The notes under the pieces were generated by a model. It was not told the DNA's origin, searched no databases, and worked only from the letters and a program-made list of their open reading frames with translations. Of a stretch of 64,000 nt of DNA, positions 35,213 through 43,493 are shown piece by piece. The stretch spans positions 2,666,001 through 2,730,000 of the forward strand of contig NZ_CP087879.1 of the NCBI RefSeq assembly GCF_021442325.1, read 5' to 3'. The translations under genes and the position numbers were made by a program. Origin of the DNA: Agromyces marinus. GTDB taxonomy: Bacteria > Actinomycetota > Actinomycetes > Actinomycetales > Microbacteriaceae. Each line of letters begins with the position of its first letter. The stretch's first letter is position 1.

Positions 35213-36993
35213 AATCGTGGCTGTGCTGCTTCCGAGCGCCCGCGGGAGTGGGTCGCGTGTGGCCGGGCTTGGGTTCCAGTAGCCAGCAATGATTCGAAGT
35301 ACGACCGAAGTCTCGGATCACACACATAGATGTACGTCCCGCGTATCCCACGGGTGAGTAGTACCGCGTAGATATTCAAGATGAATTCGAGCAGGGCGTC
35401 GTCGTCGTAAGTGATGCCTAGGGTCGGGTTGTTCTCCTTGCCCTTTGCGTCGTAATAGGAGGCGCGATGGGCGCGCACCTTGCCTGTCAACGGGTCGAGT
35501 CTCAGGTCTTCGCCGATGATCACTCCGGCGTAGTTCAGGTCGTAGCCCTGCACGGTGTGGATCGAGCCAACGTCATCGATTGACCCCTCGGAGTTGATCC
35601 AGTCGACCGCCGTACGGTTCCAGTGCAAGGCCACCCCGTCGAGCTCGATGTCGAATTCCGAAGCGTCCTTGCGTGACTTCCACGGCCAAGCGTAGCCAGC
35701 CACCAGGCGCGCAAGACCATGCTCTTCGTCCCGAGCACGGATCGCATCGTGCATCTCACCGAGATTCTGGAACAGCCGCAGGTCGTAGCTTGCGAAACCT
35801 CCGGCATCGGAAGCCTCACCACGTAGTAGACGCCGAATGAAGTCGATGTAGTCCGCACCGCCGGCGACGCGCATCTGCGACGCCAATGGATAGAAACGAT
35901 TGGCTTCCTTCGCCTCACGTACGAGCGCACCGAGCACGGGCCGCGGAAGATCCGCCGGCCGGACGGCCTGCCCTTCATCCAGAAGGAAGACCTGATGGCG
36001 GCTCTTCGAACGGATCCAGTCGAGTTGGGTCTTGGTCAGGTCATCGTCGCCATACAAGGCGCCGTTGATTGCTCGGAACTTCTTGTTGAGCACACCAGTC
36101 GGCTGGTTGGCACGCTGATTCAGCCGATGGGTCTCGTCGACCACGAGCAGATCGAAATCATGATCCGACGCGCCGACCTCGAAGGGAGTGAGCACCATAC
36201 TCCGGTCGAGACCTGGGGTCTTCGCGAAGACCTTCTGGATCGACCTGCGGAGCGACTGCTGTGGCACCACGATGCCGATCCGGAAGTCGTGCAGCAACTC
36301 CGAATGGCCCTCGACGAAGAAGTCGGAGAAGAGCGAATCGGTCTCAGGCCGATCGTTCGGATTCGCGGCTTGGATGTCTCGCAGGAGCTTCATGAGGAAC
36401 ACGCCGACGATCGTCTTGCCGGTACCGGGGTCGCCTTGAACCACCACGGTGCTTCGAGCACCTTGCTCCAGGTCCTCGAAGAGCCCTTCAAGGATGCCCT
36501 CCATGGCGACGGCCTGCTCCTGGTTGAGGGATTTGAATGGCGACAGCTTGAACAGGTCGCTGTTCTCGATCTCCGGGATGTCTCGCGTGAACATGCCAGC
36601 CGCCCGCAGCTCTTCGAAGATCTCGTCGAAGGTGTTGCGATACCTCACGCGGTCGTAATAGTCAGCGTCCGTAATTCCCTCGTTGCGGTTGATCACCTTG
36701 AGTTGTCCGTCGCCTGCGAAGAGCCGGATCAGGTAGGACTCGAGGTCGAGGCAAGCGGACTTGTTGAAGGTCTCGTCGATCACGATGCGAACAGCCTTGA
36801 GATGCTGCTTGCCTTCGTTGTCGAGGTGCTGCCGGAGCCGACCCGCCGCGTTCAGCGTCTCACCGACGTAGACCTCGCCGTGGTCGCTGATCGTGTACAC
36901 GACAGGCCAGTTCGCGTGTCGCCCATCGGGTTCAGCCCAGGTCCGCACCGCCTGCTTAGAGAACGGAAAGTGCTCGACCCTAAAGCTGGTCAT
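35209..36993 (-). CDS. GIY-YIG nuclease - DUF2075 helicase fusion protein
   Basis: This protein has 594 residues. The N-terminal GIY-YIG nuclease domain shows VVYTISD (31-37), VYVGET (41-46), Arg52/54 in GRLRQHL, catalytic Glu85 in LDLESYLI and Asn103. DUF2075, the Schlafen group 3-like DNA/RNA helicase domain, has Walker A GDPGTGKT (187-194) and Walker B LLVVDETHR, and ends with HTVQGYDLNYAGVIIGEDL and LLTRGIRGTYIYVCD. The start at 36993 overlaps the MazG-like gene by 14 nt; a longer in-frame start would lie inside that gene. It is the nuclease-helicase counterpart of the facing PLD-helicase gene. Confidence 0.9.
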   Translation of the reverse strand: MTSFRVEHFPFSKQAVRTWAEPDGRHANWPVVYTISDHGEVYVGETLNAAGRLRQHLDNEGKQHLKAVRIVIDETFNKSACLDLESYLIRLFAGDGQLKVINRNEGITDADYYDRVRYRNTFDEIFEELRAAGMFTRDIPEIENSDLFKLSPFKSLNQEQAVAMEGILEGLFEDLEQGARSTVVVQGDPGTGKTIVGVFLMKLLRDIQAANPNDRPETDSLFSDFFVEGHSELLHDFRIGIVVPQQSLRRSIQKVFAKTPGLDRSMVLTPFEVGASDHDFDLLVVDETHRLNQRANQPTGVLNKKFRAINGALYGDDDLTKTQLDWIRSKSRHQVFLLDEGQAVRPADLPRPVLGALVREAKEANRFYPLASQMRVAGGADYIDFIRRLLRGEASDAGGFASYDLRLFQNLGEMHDAIRARDEEHGLARLVAGYAWPWKSRKDASEFDIELDGVALHWNRTAVDWINSEGSIDDVGSIHTVQGYDLNYAGVIIGEDLRLDPLTGKVRAHRASYYDAKGKENNPTLGITYDDDALLEFILNIYAVLLTRGIRGTYIYVCDPRLRSYFESLLATGTQARPHATHSRGRSEAAQPRF

Positions 36994-37321
36994 ACTTCGC
37001 GCTCCTGCCACGGGATCGATCGACGGGGTACTTGCTTCGCGTCTGCGCGAGCTTGTCAAGAATGATGCGGCCCGGGTCGACGCCGAGCCGGTCGGCGAGC
37101 AGGTAGCAGTAGGTCAGCACATCAGCGAGTTCCTCGACGACACGCTCACGTTCCGCCGCCGCCTCATCCCACTGGAAGCACTCGAGGAGTTCGCCCGCCT
37201 CGATGCTGATGCCCTTTGCGAGATTCGCTGGCGTATGGAACTGTCGCCAATCGCGTTCGGCCACGAAATCACGTAGCGCGTTCAGCACATCAGGCTCTTC
37301 ACTCTCGGATCTGGAGGCCAT
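36980..37321 (-). CDS. MazG-like nucleotide pyrophosphohydrolase
   Basis: This is an all-alpha NTP pyrophosphohydrolase of 113 residues. The metal-binding helices read SIEAGELLECFQW (E-x(2)-E type) and VVEELADVLTYCYLLADRLG (E-E-x(2)-D), the MazG/dUTPase-like motif. LAKGISIEAGELLE is typical of the small stand-alone MazG family. The ATG at 37321 is only 22 bp from the end of IS copy 2, so its native promoter has probably been removed or replaced by the element. It is translationally coupled to the DUF2075 gene. Confidence 0.9.
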   Translation of the reverse strand: MASRSESEEPDVLNALRDFVAERDWRQFHTPANLAKGISIEAGELLECFQWDEAAAERERVVEELADVLTYCYLLADRLGVDPGRIILDKLAQTRSKYPVDRSRGRSAKYDQL

Positions 37322-37342
37322 GAACGGAAGCCTATGAGCCGC

Positions 37343-38756
37343 AGTTGAGTCCCGCATAGTGGTGTAGCGCGGTGATCGGGCTCGTCGCTACTGACGTGAG
37401 CGCGGTCACCGTGTGTTCCTTCGAGGAATCTCCTACAACCCACTCGAACGGAATCAACACGATACCGCACCTCACATTCTCGACCCTGCCGGCCTGCTCG
37501 GTGAAGCCTTGGCCGAGCGTCCCCGGATCTGATGCGGCAGCTGCTGCAGACGATGATCAACGCGCTCCTGTCCGCCGACGCGGATGCCGTGGTCGGCGCT
37601 GAGTGGGGCAAACCGAGCCCCACCCGCACGACGCAGCGCAACGGGTACCGGCACCGGGACCTGGACACCCGGGTCGGCACGATCGATATCGCCGTCCCGA
37701 AGCTGCGGCAGGGCACGTACTTCCCGGACTGGCTGCTCGAGCGCCGCAAACGGGCCGAGTCCGCCCTGATCACGGTCGTCGCGGACTGCTACCTCGCCGG
37801 TGTGTCCACGCGCCGGATGGACAAGCTGGTCAAGACCCTCGGGATCCACTCGCTGTCCAAGTCGCAGGTGTCCAGGATGGCGGCCGAACTCGACGAGCAC
37901 GTCGAGCAGTTCCGGCACCGTCCGCTCGATGAGGCGGGCCCGTTCACGTTCGTCGCCGCGGACGCGCTGACGATGAAGGTCCGCGAAGGCGGCCGGGTGA
38001 TCAACGCCGTCGTGCTCGTCGCGACCGGCGTGAACGCCGACGGGCGGCGTGAGGTCCTCGGGCTCCGCGTCGCCACATCAGAGCCCGGTGCGGCGTGGAA
38101 CAGCTTCTTCGCCGACCTCGTCGCGCGCGGCCTGACGGGCGTGCGACTGGTCACCTCCGACGCGCACGCCGGCCTGGTCGAAGCGATCGCGGCGAACCTG
38201 CCCGGCGCGACCTGGCAGAGGTGTCGCACCCACTACGCCGCGAACCTGATGTCCGCGACCCCGAAGAGTATGTGGCCGGCGGTCAAGGCGATGCTGCACT
38301 CGGTCTACGACCAGCCCGACGCCGAGGCCGTGCACGCCCAGTTCGACCGGCTCCTGGACGACGTCGACGGGAAACTGCCCGCCGCGTTCGAGCACCTCGA
38401 TGCCGCACGCGCCGACATCCTCGCCTTCACCGGGTTCCCCGAAGGGCTCTGGGCGCAGATCTGGTCCAACAATCCCAACGAGCGGCTCAACCGTGAGATC
38501 CGCCGCCGCACCGACAGCGTCGGGATCTTCCCGAACCGCGACGCGATCATCCGCCTCGTCGGAGCCGTCCTCGCCGAGCAGACCGACGAACGGGCCGAAG
38601 GCCGCCGCTACCTCGGCCTGGACATCCTCGCCAGAAGCCGCCTCACCCTCGTCCCCGACACCGGAAGCGAGGCGAACCCCAACACCGTCCTCGAACTCCG
38701 CACCTAACCATCCACATCGAAGGAGACCGCGCTACACCACCACCAGGGACTTGACC
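37343..38756. mobile_element. IS256-family insertion sequence, copy 2 (no target duplication, decayed)
   Basis: The element is 1414 bp, nearly identical to copy 1 and in the same orientation. Its ends match copy 1 (AGTTGAGTCCCGCATAGTGG at left; CAGGGACTTGACC at right). The flanks TGAGCCGC (left) and GATCCTGC (right) do not match, so there is no target duplication. The right flank is the exact start of an rtcB fragment. This pattern fits recombination between two copies or a deletion next to the element. Confidence 0.9.
37463..38707 (+). pseudogene. IS256-family transposase, copy 2, 5' end frameshifted
   Basis: Compared with copy 1, one base is missing at the start codon (ACGATACC instead of ACGATGACC) and another near codon 22 (GCCGAGCGTCCCC against GCCGATGCCTCACC). 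The first 24 codons are therefore lost or out of frame. An internal ATG at 37532 would still give 391 residues with all catalytic residues (VAADAL, VTSDAH, NPNERLNR). The protein lacks the N-terminus and has no good ribosome-binding site, so it is probably inactive or weakly expressed. Confidence 0.8.
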
Positions 38757-39272
38757 GATCCTGCGTGAAGGTCCGCCGGGCGGCGGAGCGCGAGTACGTC
38801 CGGCCCGCACCGTGCGGCGAGGAGTTCAGCGACATCCGATCCCCCAGGCCCTCGACCACGTACGACGCGGTACCCATCGAACCCGGGATCAGGCCCGGCC
38901 GGCCGGCATCGGCCCGGATCGCACCCTTCCGCGACACCCACACCCGCTTGCCGAAGTGCTCCTCGCTCTCGGTGAAGTTGTGGTGGCAGTTGATCCGCTC
39001 CCGCTCCTCCACCGGCACGCCGACCCACTCCGAGACCTGCCGGATGACCCGGTCCATCATCTCCTCCCGGTTCAGCAGCGCGAAGTGCTGCGCCCACCGC
39101 AGCTCCGCGATGTACCGCGAGAACTCCGGCGTGCCCTCGACCAGGTACGCGAGATCCCGGTCGGGCAGGTCGATCCACCACTTCCGGCAGAGCTCCTGCG
39201 CGACCCGGATGTGATGCTGCGCGATCTTGTTGCCCACGCCCCGGCTTCCGGAGTGCAGGAACAGCCACACGG
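38757..39272 (-). pseudogene. rtcB fragment (central part)
   Basis: These 516 bp align without gaps to 42038-42553 of the intact rtcB, with about a dozen mismatches by eye. The fragment encodes VWLFLHSGSRGVGNKIAQHH through RTYSRSAARRTFT and lacks both the N-terminus (including the metal Cys) and the C-terminus. The homology begins exactly at the end of IS copy 2. Confidence 0.93.
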
Positions 39273-39315
39273 AGCAGGGTGACAGGCTGAACGCTCGATC
39301 TGCCAGAATTCGTCG

Positions 39316-40224
39316 ATGAGGTCCGTCAATTCGGCAAGGGACGCCGGCACAAGAATTGGTCGCTCTTACCCTGATGTTTGGGTCCCGGATGAGATTTTGA
39401 TGCAGGTTGTCCGTTCGCATATCCGACCGCAGATCAAGCTTCAGAGAAGCGCGCAAGACCACGCCGCCGAGGGATGGTCGACGACGTTCACGGCGATGCT
39501 GGGCTTAGCTTTTCTCACCGGTTCCCTGTTGGTACTTTCTCTGCTGCCCGAGTTGGTGCTCTCCCCGTTCCCAGAATCGATTCAAGGAGTCATTCGTGCT
39601 CTGAACCCTTGGAGCCCGTTGCTCACTCTCGTCTCCATCGCACTGGTATTGCTGAGTGTCGGTACTGGTCTCGTTATAAGACGCGCGCGGCAAGCCGCCC
39701 GGGACCGCCACAGGGCGTCGGTCAGGGCGCTGATCCAATCTGGATTCGAGGGCGCGAAGGTCGCCCTCGAGAAGCGCAGGGCGAAACAGGGAATGCCGCT
39801 TGACCGCGATTTGGCGCTCCACGTGACGAGGAACTCGCTCAGACCGGACCCGGCGCGTCTTGGGGTTACGCCGCGGGGCGCCGAGGAGCTTGTTGCTCAG
39901 TGGATGCGACATCTTGGCGAGACCGACGCGGAGGTCACGAGTTACCGAGGTGATGGAGGAGTCGACGTGGGCGGGCGCAAGTACATCGCCCAGGTCAAGC
40001 ACTATGCGGCTAACGTCGGCGTCGCCCCGATCCGTGAGATCGCCGGAGTTGCGTCCGCTGACGGGCGCAGTCCACTGTTCTTCACGAGCACCGGCTATGC
40101 GTCCGGTGCGATCGAGTTCGCGGACCGCTCCGGCATCGCTCTATTCCTGTACAGCGCCGAGCTGGGCGAGCTCCACGGTATGAACGGGCGAGCGAAGACG
40201 CTCATGATCCACGGCCTCAACTAG
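39316..40224 (+). CDS. Membrane-anchored Mrr-type restriction endonuclease
   Basis: This protein has 302 residues. Two membrane helices (about 57-80 and 101-121) are followed by a charged stretch and a C-terminal Mrr_cat nuclease domain. The PD-(D/E)xK core reads Glu190 (GAEELVAQWM), Asp217 (GDGGVDVGG) and Gln226-x-Lys228 (IAQVKHY). The Mrr family cuts modified or foreign DNA. An N-terminal membrane anchor is a recurring variant. There is no clear Shine-Dalgarno before the ATG, and a Met at codon 29 is an alternative. GC content is lower than in the chromosome. No methylase is adjacent. Confidence 0.85.
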   Translation: MRSVNSARDAGTRIGRSYPDVWVPDEILMQVVRSHIRPQIKLQRSAQDHAAEGWSTTFTAMLGLAFLTGSLLVLSLLPELVLSPFPESIQGVIRALNPWSPLLTLVSIALVLLSVGTGLVIRRARQAARDRHRASVRALIQSGFEGAKVALEKRRAKQGMPLDRDLALHVTRNSLRPDPARLGVTPRGAEELVAQWMRHLGETDAEVTSYRGDGGVDVGGRKYIAQVKHYAANVGVAPIREIAGVASADGRSPLFFTSTGYASGAIEFADRSGIALFLYSAELGELHGMNGRAKTLMIHGLN

Positions 40225-40355
40225 GCGTCGGGGTCAACGCTCATGACTGGATCCACCGCGCGGACTGATCCCACCTCCGGGCACTCCCTCCGACGCCGGG
40301 TCGCGGCGTGATCACGCCCTGACCCCGACATCGGGCCCCGCGTTCGCCGCTCCCG

Positions 40356-41087
40356 CTACTCGATCGCGAGCGCGATTCGCCGCAGGCCCTCGACCGCGCC
40401 ATCGACGGCGACGACGAGCTCCGGATGCTCCTCGGTCTTCGCGAGCATGATTCGAAGCCGTCGGCGATCCTTGACCGTCAGTCCGCGAAGATCGCGGGCG
40501 CCGACGAGCGGCGCGAGATTGCAGAAGTCGCTGATGTGACGCTGCCCGCGAATGCCATCGGGAATGCTCACCGCCGCCGCCTTCGCGACGAGCGCCCCGA
40601 GCAGGTCGGGGCGCCGGATCCTGCCCACGCGATCCCCGTGCTGGACGCGGACGAGATTCGAGCGATCGAGCGCCTGCGTGGTTCCCGGTGCCTGCAGGGT
40701 GGTGGCGCCACCGACGCCGGTCGCCCGTCCGGCCCGCTCACCGATCCCGTCGGGAAGCAGGACGTCAATCGACGCAGCCCCGCGCATCCATCGGTGCTGG
40801 TGCCCGTCGGCGGTGATCCCGTCCGCCGCGAATCCGAGACGTACCAGCGCCCCGGTGAGGTCCCGCAGCATCGTCGGACGCGCGCGGACGTCGACGACTG
40901 CATCCCCGTCATCGGTGGGCCGGGTCGACACCACGCCACGCTCGAGGCAGTGCAGCAACACCATGAACCCGCCGATCAGGCACCACCCGTCGGGCACCTC
41001 GTCGGCGAGATCGAGGATCCCGGCCCAGGACTCGTCCGCGGCGCCGGCCAGCGGTGGAAGGACGATCAGGGGCGGGTCGTCGCTCAC
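40356..41087 (-). CDS. Nucleotidyltransferase, AbiEii-like toxin candidate
   Basis: This protein has 243 residues. The nucleotidyltransferase-like core reads WCLIGGFMVLLHCLERG followed by STRPTDDGDAVVDVRA (about 35-70), the GG...RxTxDxD pattern of AbiEii/minimal nucleotidyltransferase families. A following strand is SIDVLLPDG. Its ATG overlaps the stop of the upstream HTH gene by 4 nt. Type IV AbiE systems pair a nucleotidyltransferase toxin with an HTH antitoxin, but AbiE gene order and size differ, so this is a relative at best. A 138-bp remnant of a second copy lies at 47494-47631. Confidence 0.7.
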   Translation of the reverse strand: MSDDPPLIVLPPLAGAADESWAGILDLADEVPDGWCLIGGFMVLLHCLERGVVSTRPTDDGDAVVDVRARPTMLRDLTGALVRLGFAADGITADGHQHRWMRGAASIDVLLPDGIGERAGRATGVGGATTLQAPGTTQALDRSNLVRVQHGDRVGRIRRPDLLGALVAKAAAVSIPDGIRGQRHISDFCNLAPLVGARDLRGLTVKDRRRLRIMLAKTEEHPELVVAVDGAVEGLRRIALAIE

Positions 41088-41737
41088 CGGCGCAGCTCCT
41101 TCAACAGCTGCTCCGCCTGCCCGCGCTCGCGCGCTCCGCTGTGGTCGAGCAGGTCGGCGATGACGAAGCCGATCGGAACATGGCCCTCATCGTCGAGCGC
41201 GATATCGGCCACGTGCACCCAGACGTTCGGGCGGTCGCTCTCGACGAGCAGGTAGTCCTTCACGAGGGGGTCGACATCCGCGTGCGACACGTAGCCTTCG
41301 GCGACAGCGGATGCCGCGAGGCCGGCGCGCGGGTCGGCGACCCCCGACCGGACCAGACGTGCGTCGCCGAGCAGGTCGTGCAGGTCCGCCGCGCTCGCGC
41401 TGAGCGCCAGGCGGGGCGAGCGCGCCCTGACCCAGCTCCAGAACCGCTGCGCGTCGACGTCGCCCGCCCGCACGAGGCCCACCTTCTCGGCGATCCTCCG
41501 CCGGACCACCGGGTCGGAGGCGGCGACGCGACCGCTCGAGATTGCCGCGAGCAGGATCTGGGCATTCGCAGCGGACATCGGCCGCGCCGACGGTCGCGGC
41601 GCAGCCAAGGCCTGTTCGGGCACGACCCACTGCGAACCCACCCGATATGCCCCGACGGCGCCGCTCCGGACGCGCTTGTACGCCGCTGCTCGGGACACCC
41701 CGAGCTTCGCGGCGTATTCAGCAACCCCATATGGCAT
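41084..41737 (-). CDS. HTH protein, candidate antitoxin partner of the nucleotidyltransferase
   Basis: This protein has 217 residues. The N-terminus (GVAEYAAKLGVSRAAAYKRVRSGAVGAYRVGSQWVVPE, about 3-40) is a MerR/excisionase-like helix-turn-helix with a wing. The rest is helical with no recognised domain; DYLLVESDRPNVWVHVADIALDDEG is a conserved-looking stretch. It is the first gene of a two-gene operon with the nucleotidyltransferase and has a near-palindrome just upstream of its start, consistent with self-repression. Confidence 0.72.
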   Translation of the reverse strand: MPYGVAEYAAKLGVSRAAAYKRVRSGAVGAYRVGSQWVVPEQALAAPRPSARPMSAANAQILLAAISSGRVAASDPVVRRRIAEKVGLVRAGDVDAQRFWSWVRARSPRLALSASAADLHDLLGDARLVRSGVADPRAGLAASAVAEGYVSHADVDPLVKDYLLVESDRPNVWVHVADIALDDEGHVPIGFVIADLLDHSGARERGQAEQLLKELRR

Positions 41738-41744
41738 GACACAA

Positions 41745-41764
41745 GGGTAGCAATATCGATACCC
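41745..41764. promoter_or_regulatory. Near-perfect palindrome, candidate operator of the HTH/nucleotidyltransferase operon
   Basis: GGGTAGCAATATCGATACCC has eight of ten symmetric pairs and begins 8 bp upstream of the HTH gene start, where a bound repressor would block transcription. Confidence 0.5.
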
Positions 41765-41873
41765 ATGTGTCGCCTGGCCGATCGCGCGACTGATCGCGAC
41801 CCGCACCCGCCCGTCTCCGGGCGGGCGCGAGCCGCGGCATCCGTCACCGCTTGAGCAGCTGCGCGCGACCCCC

Positions 41874-43040
41874 TCAGTCCCCCTTCACGTTCACCACCTG
41901 CCGCAGCGTGTGCCGCACCCGCACGAGCGACGCGGCATCCGCCATCACCCGGTCGATCGGCTTGTAGGCCGCCGGGATCTCGTCGATGAACGCGTCGGTG
42001 TCGCGGAACTCGATGCCGGCCATCGCCTCCCGCAGCTGATCACGCGTGAAGGTCCGGCGGGCGGCGGAGCGCGAGTACGTCCGGCCTGCGCCGTGCGGCG
42101 AGGAGTTCAGCGACATCCGATCACCCAGGCCCTCGACCACGTACGACGCGGTGCCCATCGAACCCGGGATCAGGCCCGGCCGGCCGGCATCGGCCCGGAT
42201 CGCACCCTTCCGCGACACCCACACCCGCTTGCCGAAGTGCTCCTCGCTCTCGGTGAAGTTGTGGTGGCAGTTGACCCGCTCCCGCTCCTCCACCGGCACG
42301 CCGACCCACTCCGAGACCTGCCGGATGACCCGGTCCATCATCTCCTCCCGGTTCAGCAGCGCGAAGTGCTGCGCCCACCGCAGCTCCGCGATGTACCGCG
42401 AGAACTCCGGCGTGCCCTCCACGAGGTACGCGAGATCCCGGTCGGGCAGGTCGATCCACCACCTCCGGCAGAGCTCCTGCGCGACCCGGATGTGGTGCTG
42501 CGCGATCTTGTTGCCCACGCCCCGGCTTCCGGAGTGCAGGAACAGCCACACGGCATCCGTCTCATCGAGCGAGACCTCGATGAAGTGGTTGCCGCTGCCG
42601 AGCGACCCCAGCTGCAGCCGCCAATCGCCCCGGTAGCGAGCCGGGTCGAACCCCTTCGCCTCGGCGAGGGCCTCGAGCTCGGCGATCCGCGGCTCGGCGG
42701 TCGCGACGACCTTGCGGTTCGCGTGACCGGCCGACAGCGGGATGGCGCGCTCGATGTGCTCCCGGACCTCCCTCCGGTCGGAGGGCAGGTCGGAAGCCGC
42801 GAACTGCGTCTTCACGGCGATCATGCCGCAGCCGATGTCGACTCCGACCGCGGCCGGCATGATCGCGCCGAGCGTCGGGATGACCGACCCCACCGTGGCG
42901 CCGAGGCCCAGGTGCGCGTCGGGCATCAGCGCGAGGTGCGGGTAGATGAACGGCATCGTCGACGACGTGCGGGCCTGCTCGACGGTCTTCTCGTCGATCA
43001 GGCTCGCCCACGACACGAGCCGTGTGGAGAGCTTCTCCAT
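41874..43040 (-). CDS. rtcB: RtcB-type RNA-splicing ligase
   Basis: This is a GTP- and Mn-dependent 3'-phosphate/5'-OH RNA ligase, 388 residues, matching the shorter bacterial RtcB form. Metal and active-site motifs are visible: LMPDAHLG (about 39-46), VGVDIGCGM with the metal Cys (about 70-78), LGSGNHF, HSGSRG, CHHNF, and NSSPHGAGR, whose His is the guanylylated residue in the family. AAAGGA lies 5 bases before the ATG at 43040. RtcB repairs tRNA or rRNA cut by toxins, which fits its place next to toxin-antitoxin genes. No archease or RtcA gene is seen. Confidence 0.95.
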   Translation of the reverse strand: MEKLSTRLVSWASLIDEKTVEQARTSSTMPFIYPHLALMPDAHLGLGATVGSVIPTLGAIMPAAVGVDIGCGMIAVKTQFAASDLPSDRREVREHIERAIPLSAGHANRKVVATAEPRIAELEALAEAKGFDPARYRGDWRLQLGSLGSGNHFIEVSLDETDAVWLFLHSGSRGVGNKIAQHHIRVAQELCRRWWIDLPDRDLAYLVEGTPEFSRYIAELRWAQHFALLNREEMMDRVIRQVSEWVGVPVEERERVNCHHNFTESEEHFGKRVWVSRKGAIRADAGRPGLIPGSMGTASYVVEGLGDRMSLNSSPHGAGRTYSRSAARRTFTRDQLREAMAGIEFRDTDAFIDEIPAAYKPIDRVMADAASLVRVRHTLRQVVNVKGD

Positions 43041-43205
43041 GGTCCTTTCCTGTCTGCTTGGTGCGCGCGTCGCGGCTGCGGCGTCGCGCGTGCGGTGCGG
43101 ATCGCGGAGCCCGAGGGCTCCCGTCGCGCGCAGACGGAAGAAGACCCCGGGCCTCGGATGGCACGGGGTGACGCGGTTGCTCGCGGCCATCGGGCCGCGG
43201 CGGCG

Positions 43206-43310
43206 TCAGCGTGCCGGTTCGAGCACCTGCTCGAGTTCGCGAAGGACGCTCGCTTGGCGAGCGTTCGCGGGCTCGATGAAGGACTGGCGATTCGTGCGCT
43301 GCAGGTACAC
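43206..43310 (-). CDS. Possible 34-aa leader peptide upstream of rtcB
   Basis: A GTG at 43310 follows AGGAAGGACGAGCC, a strong ribosome-binding site, and opens a 34-codon frame (MYLQRTNRQSFI...LEQVLEPAR) that ends 165 bp upstream of the rtcB start on the same strand. The product is helical and charged. It could be a leader peptide, a small protein, or chance. Confidence 0.3.
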   Translation of the reverse strand: MYLQRTNRQSFIEPANARQASVLRELEQVLEPAR

Positions 43311-43493
43311 GGCTCGTCCTTCCTCGTGCAGGGGTCCGGGATGCGGATGCTGCGCGGGTGCGCAGCCTTGCGACGATAGCGGTGGTGCGGGGGTGGGGTC
43401 AATGGCGGGTTTCGTGGCATCCGCCCCGTGCGAATCCGTGACTCTGGAGCCGCGAATCCGTGGGTTCGAGTCCGCGCAGGCCGCCGGTCAGGC

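Noticed and set aside
30350-38756. The two IS256-like elements and the DNA between them as a composite transposon
   Set aside because: IS copy 1 has its own target duplication on both sides, and the outer flanks of the pair (GGCCGATG and GATCCTGC) do not match, so the unit did not transpose as a whole.
38704-39462. A functional second rtcB
   Set aside because: The open frame fuses an rtcB core to unrelated DNA and IS sequence; it lacks the N-terminal metal Cys and the C-terminus.
40356-41737. A true AbiE type IV system
   Set aside because: Sizes and gene order resemble AbiE only loosely; I kept the cautious call of an AbiEii-like nucleotidyltransferase with an HTH partner.
43385-43490. A complete tRNA gene
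   Set aside because: The T-arm stem does not pair well and no acceptor 5' half or D-arm of correct size could be found.
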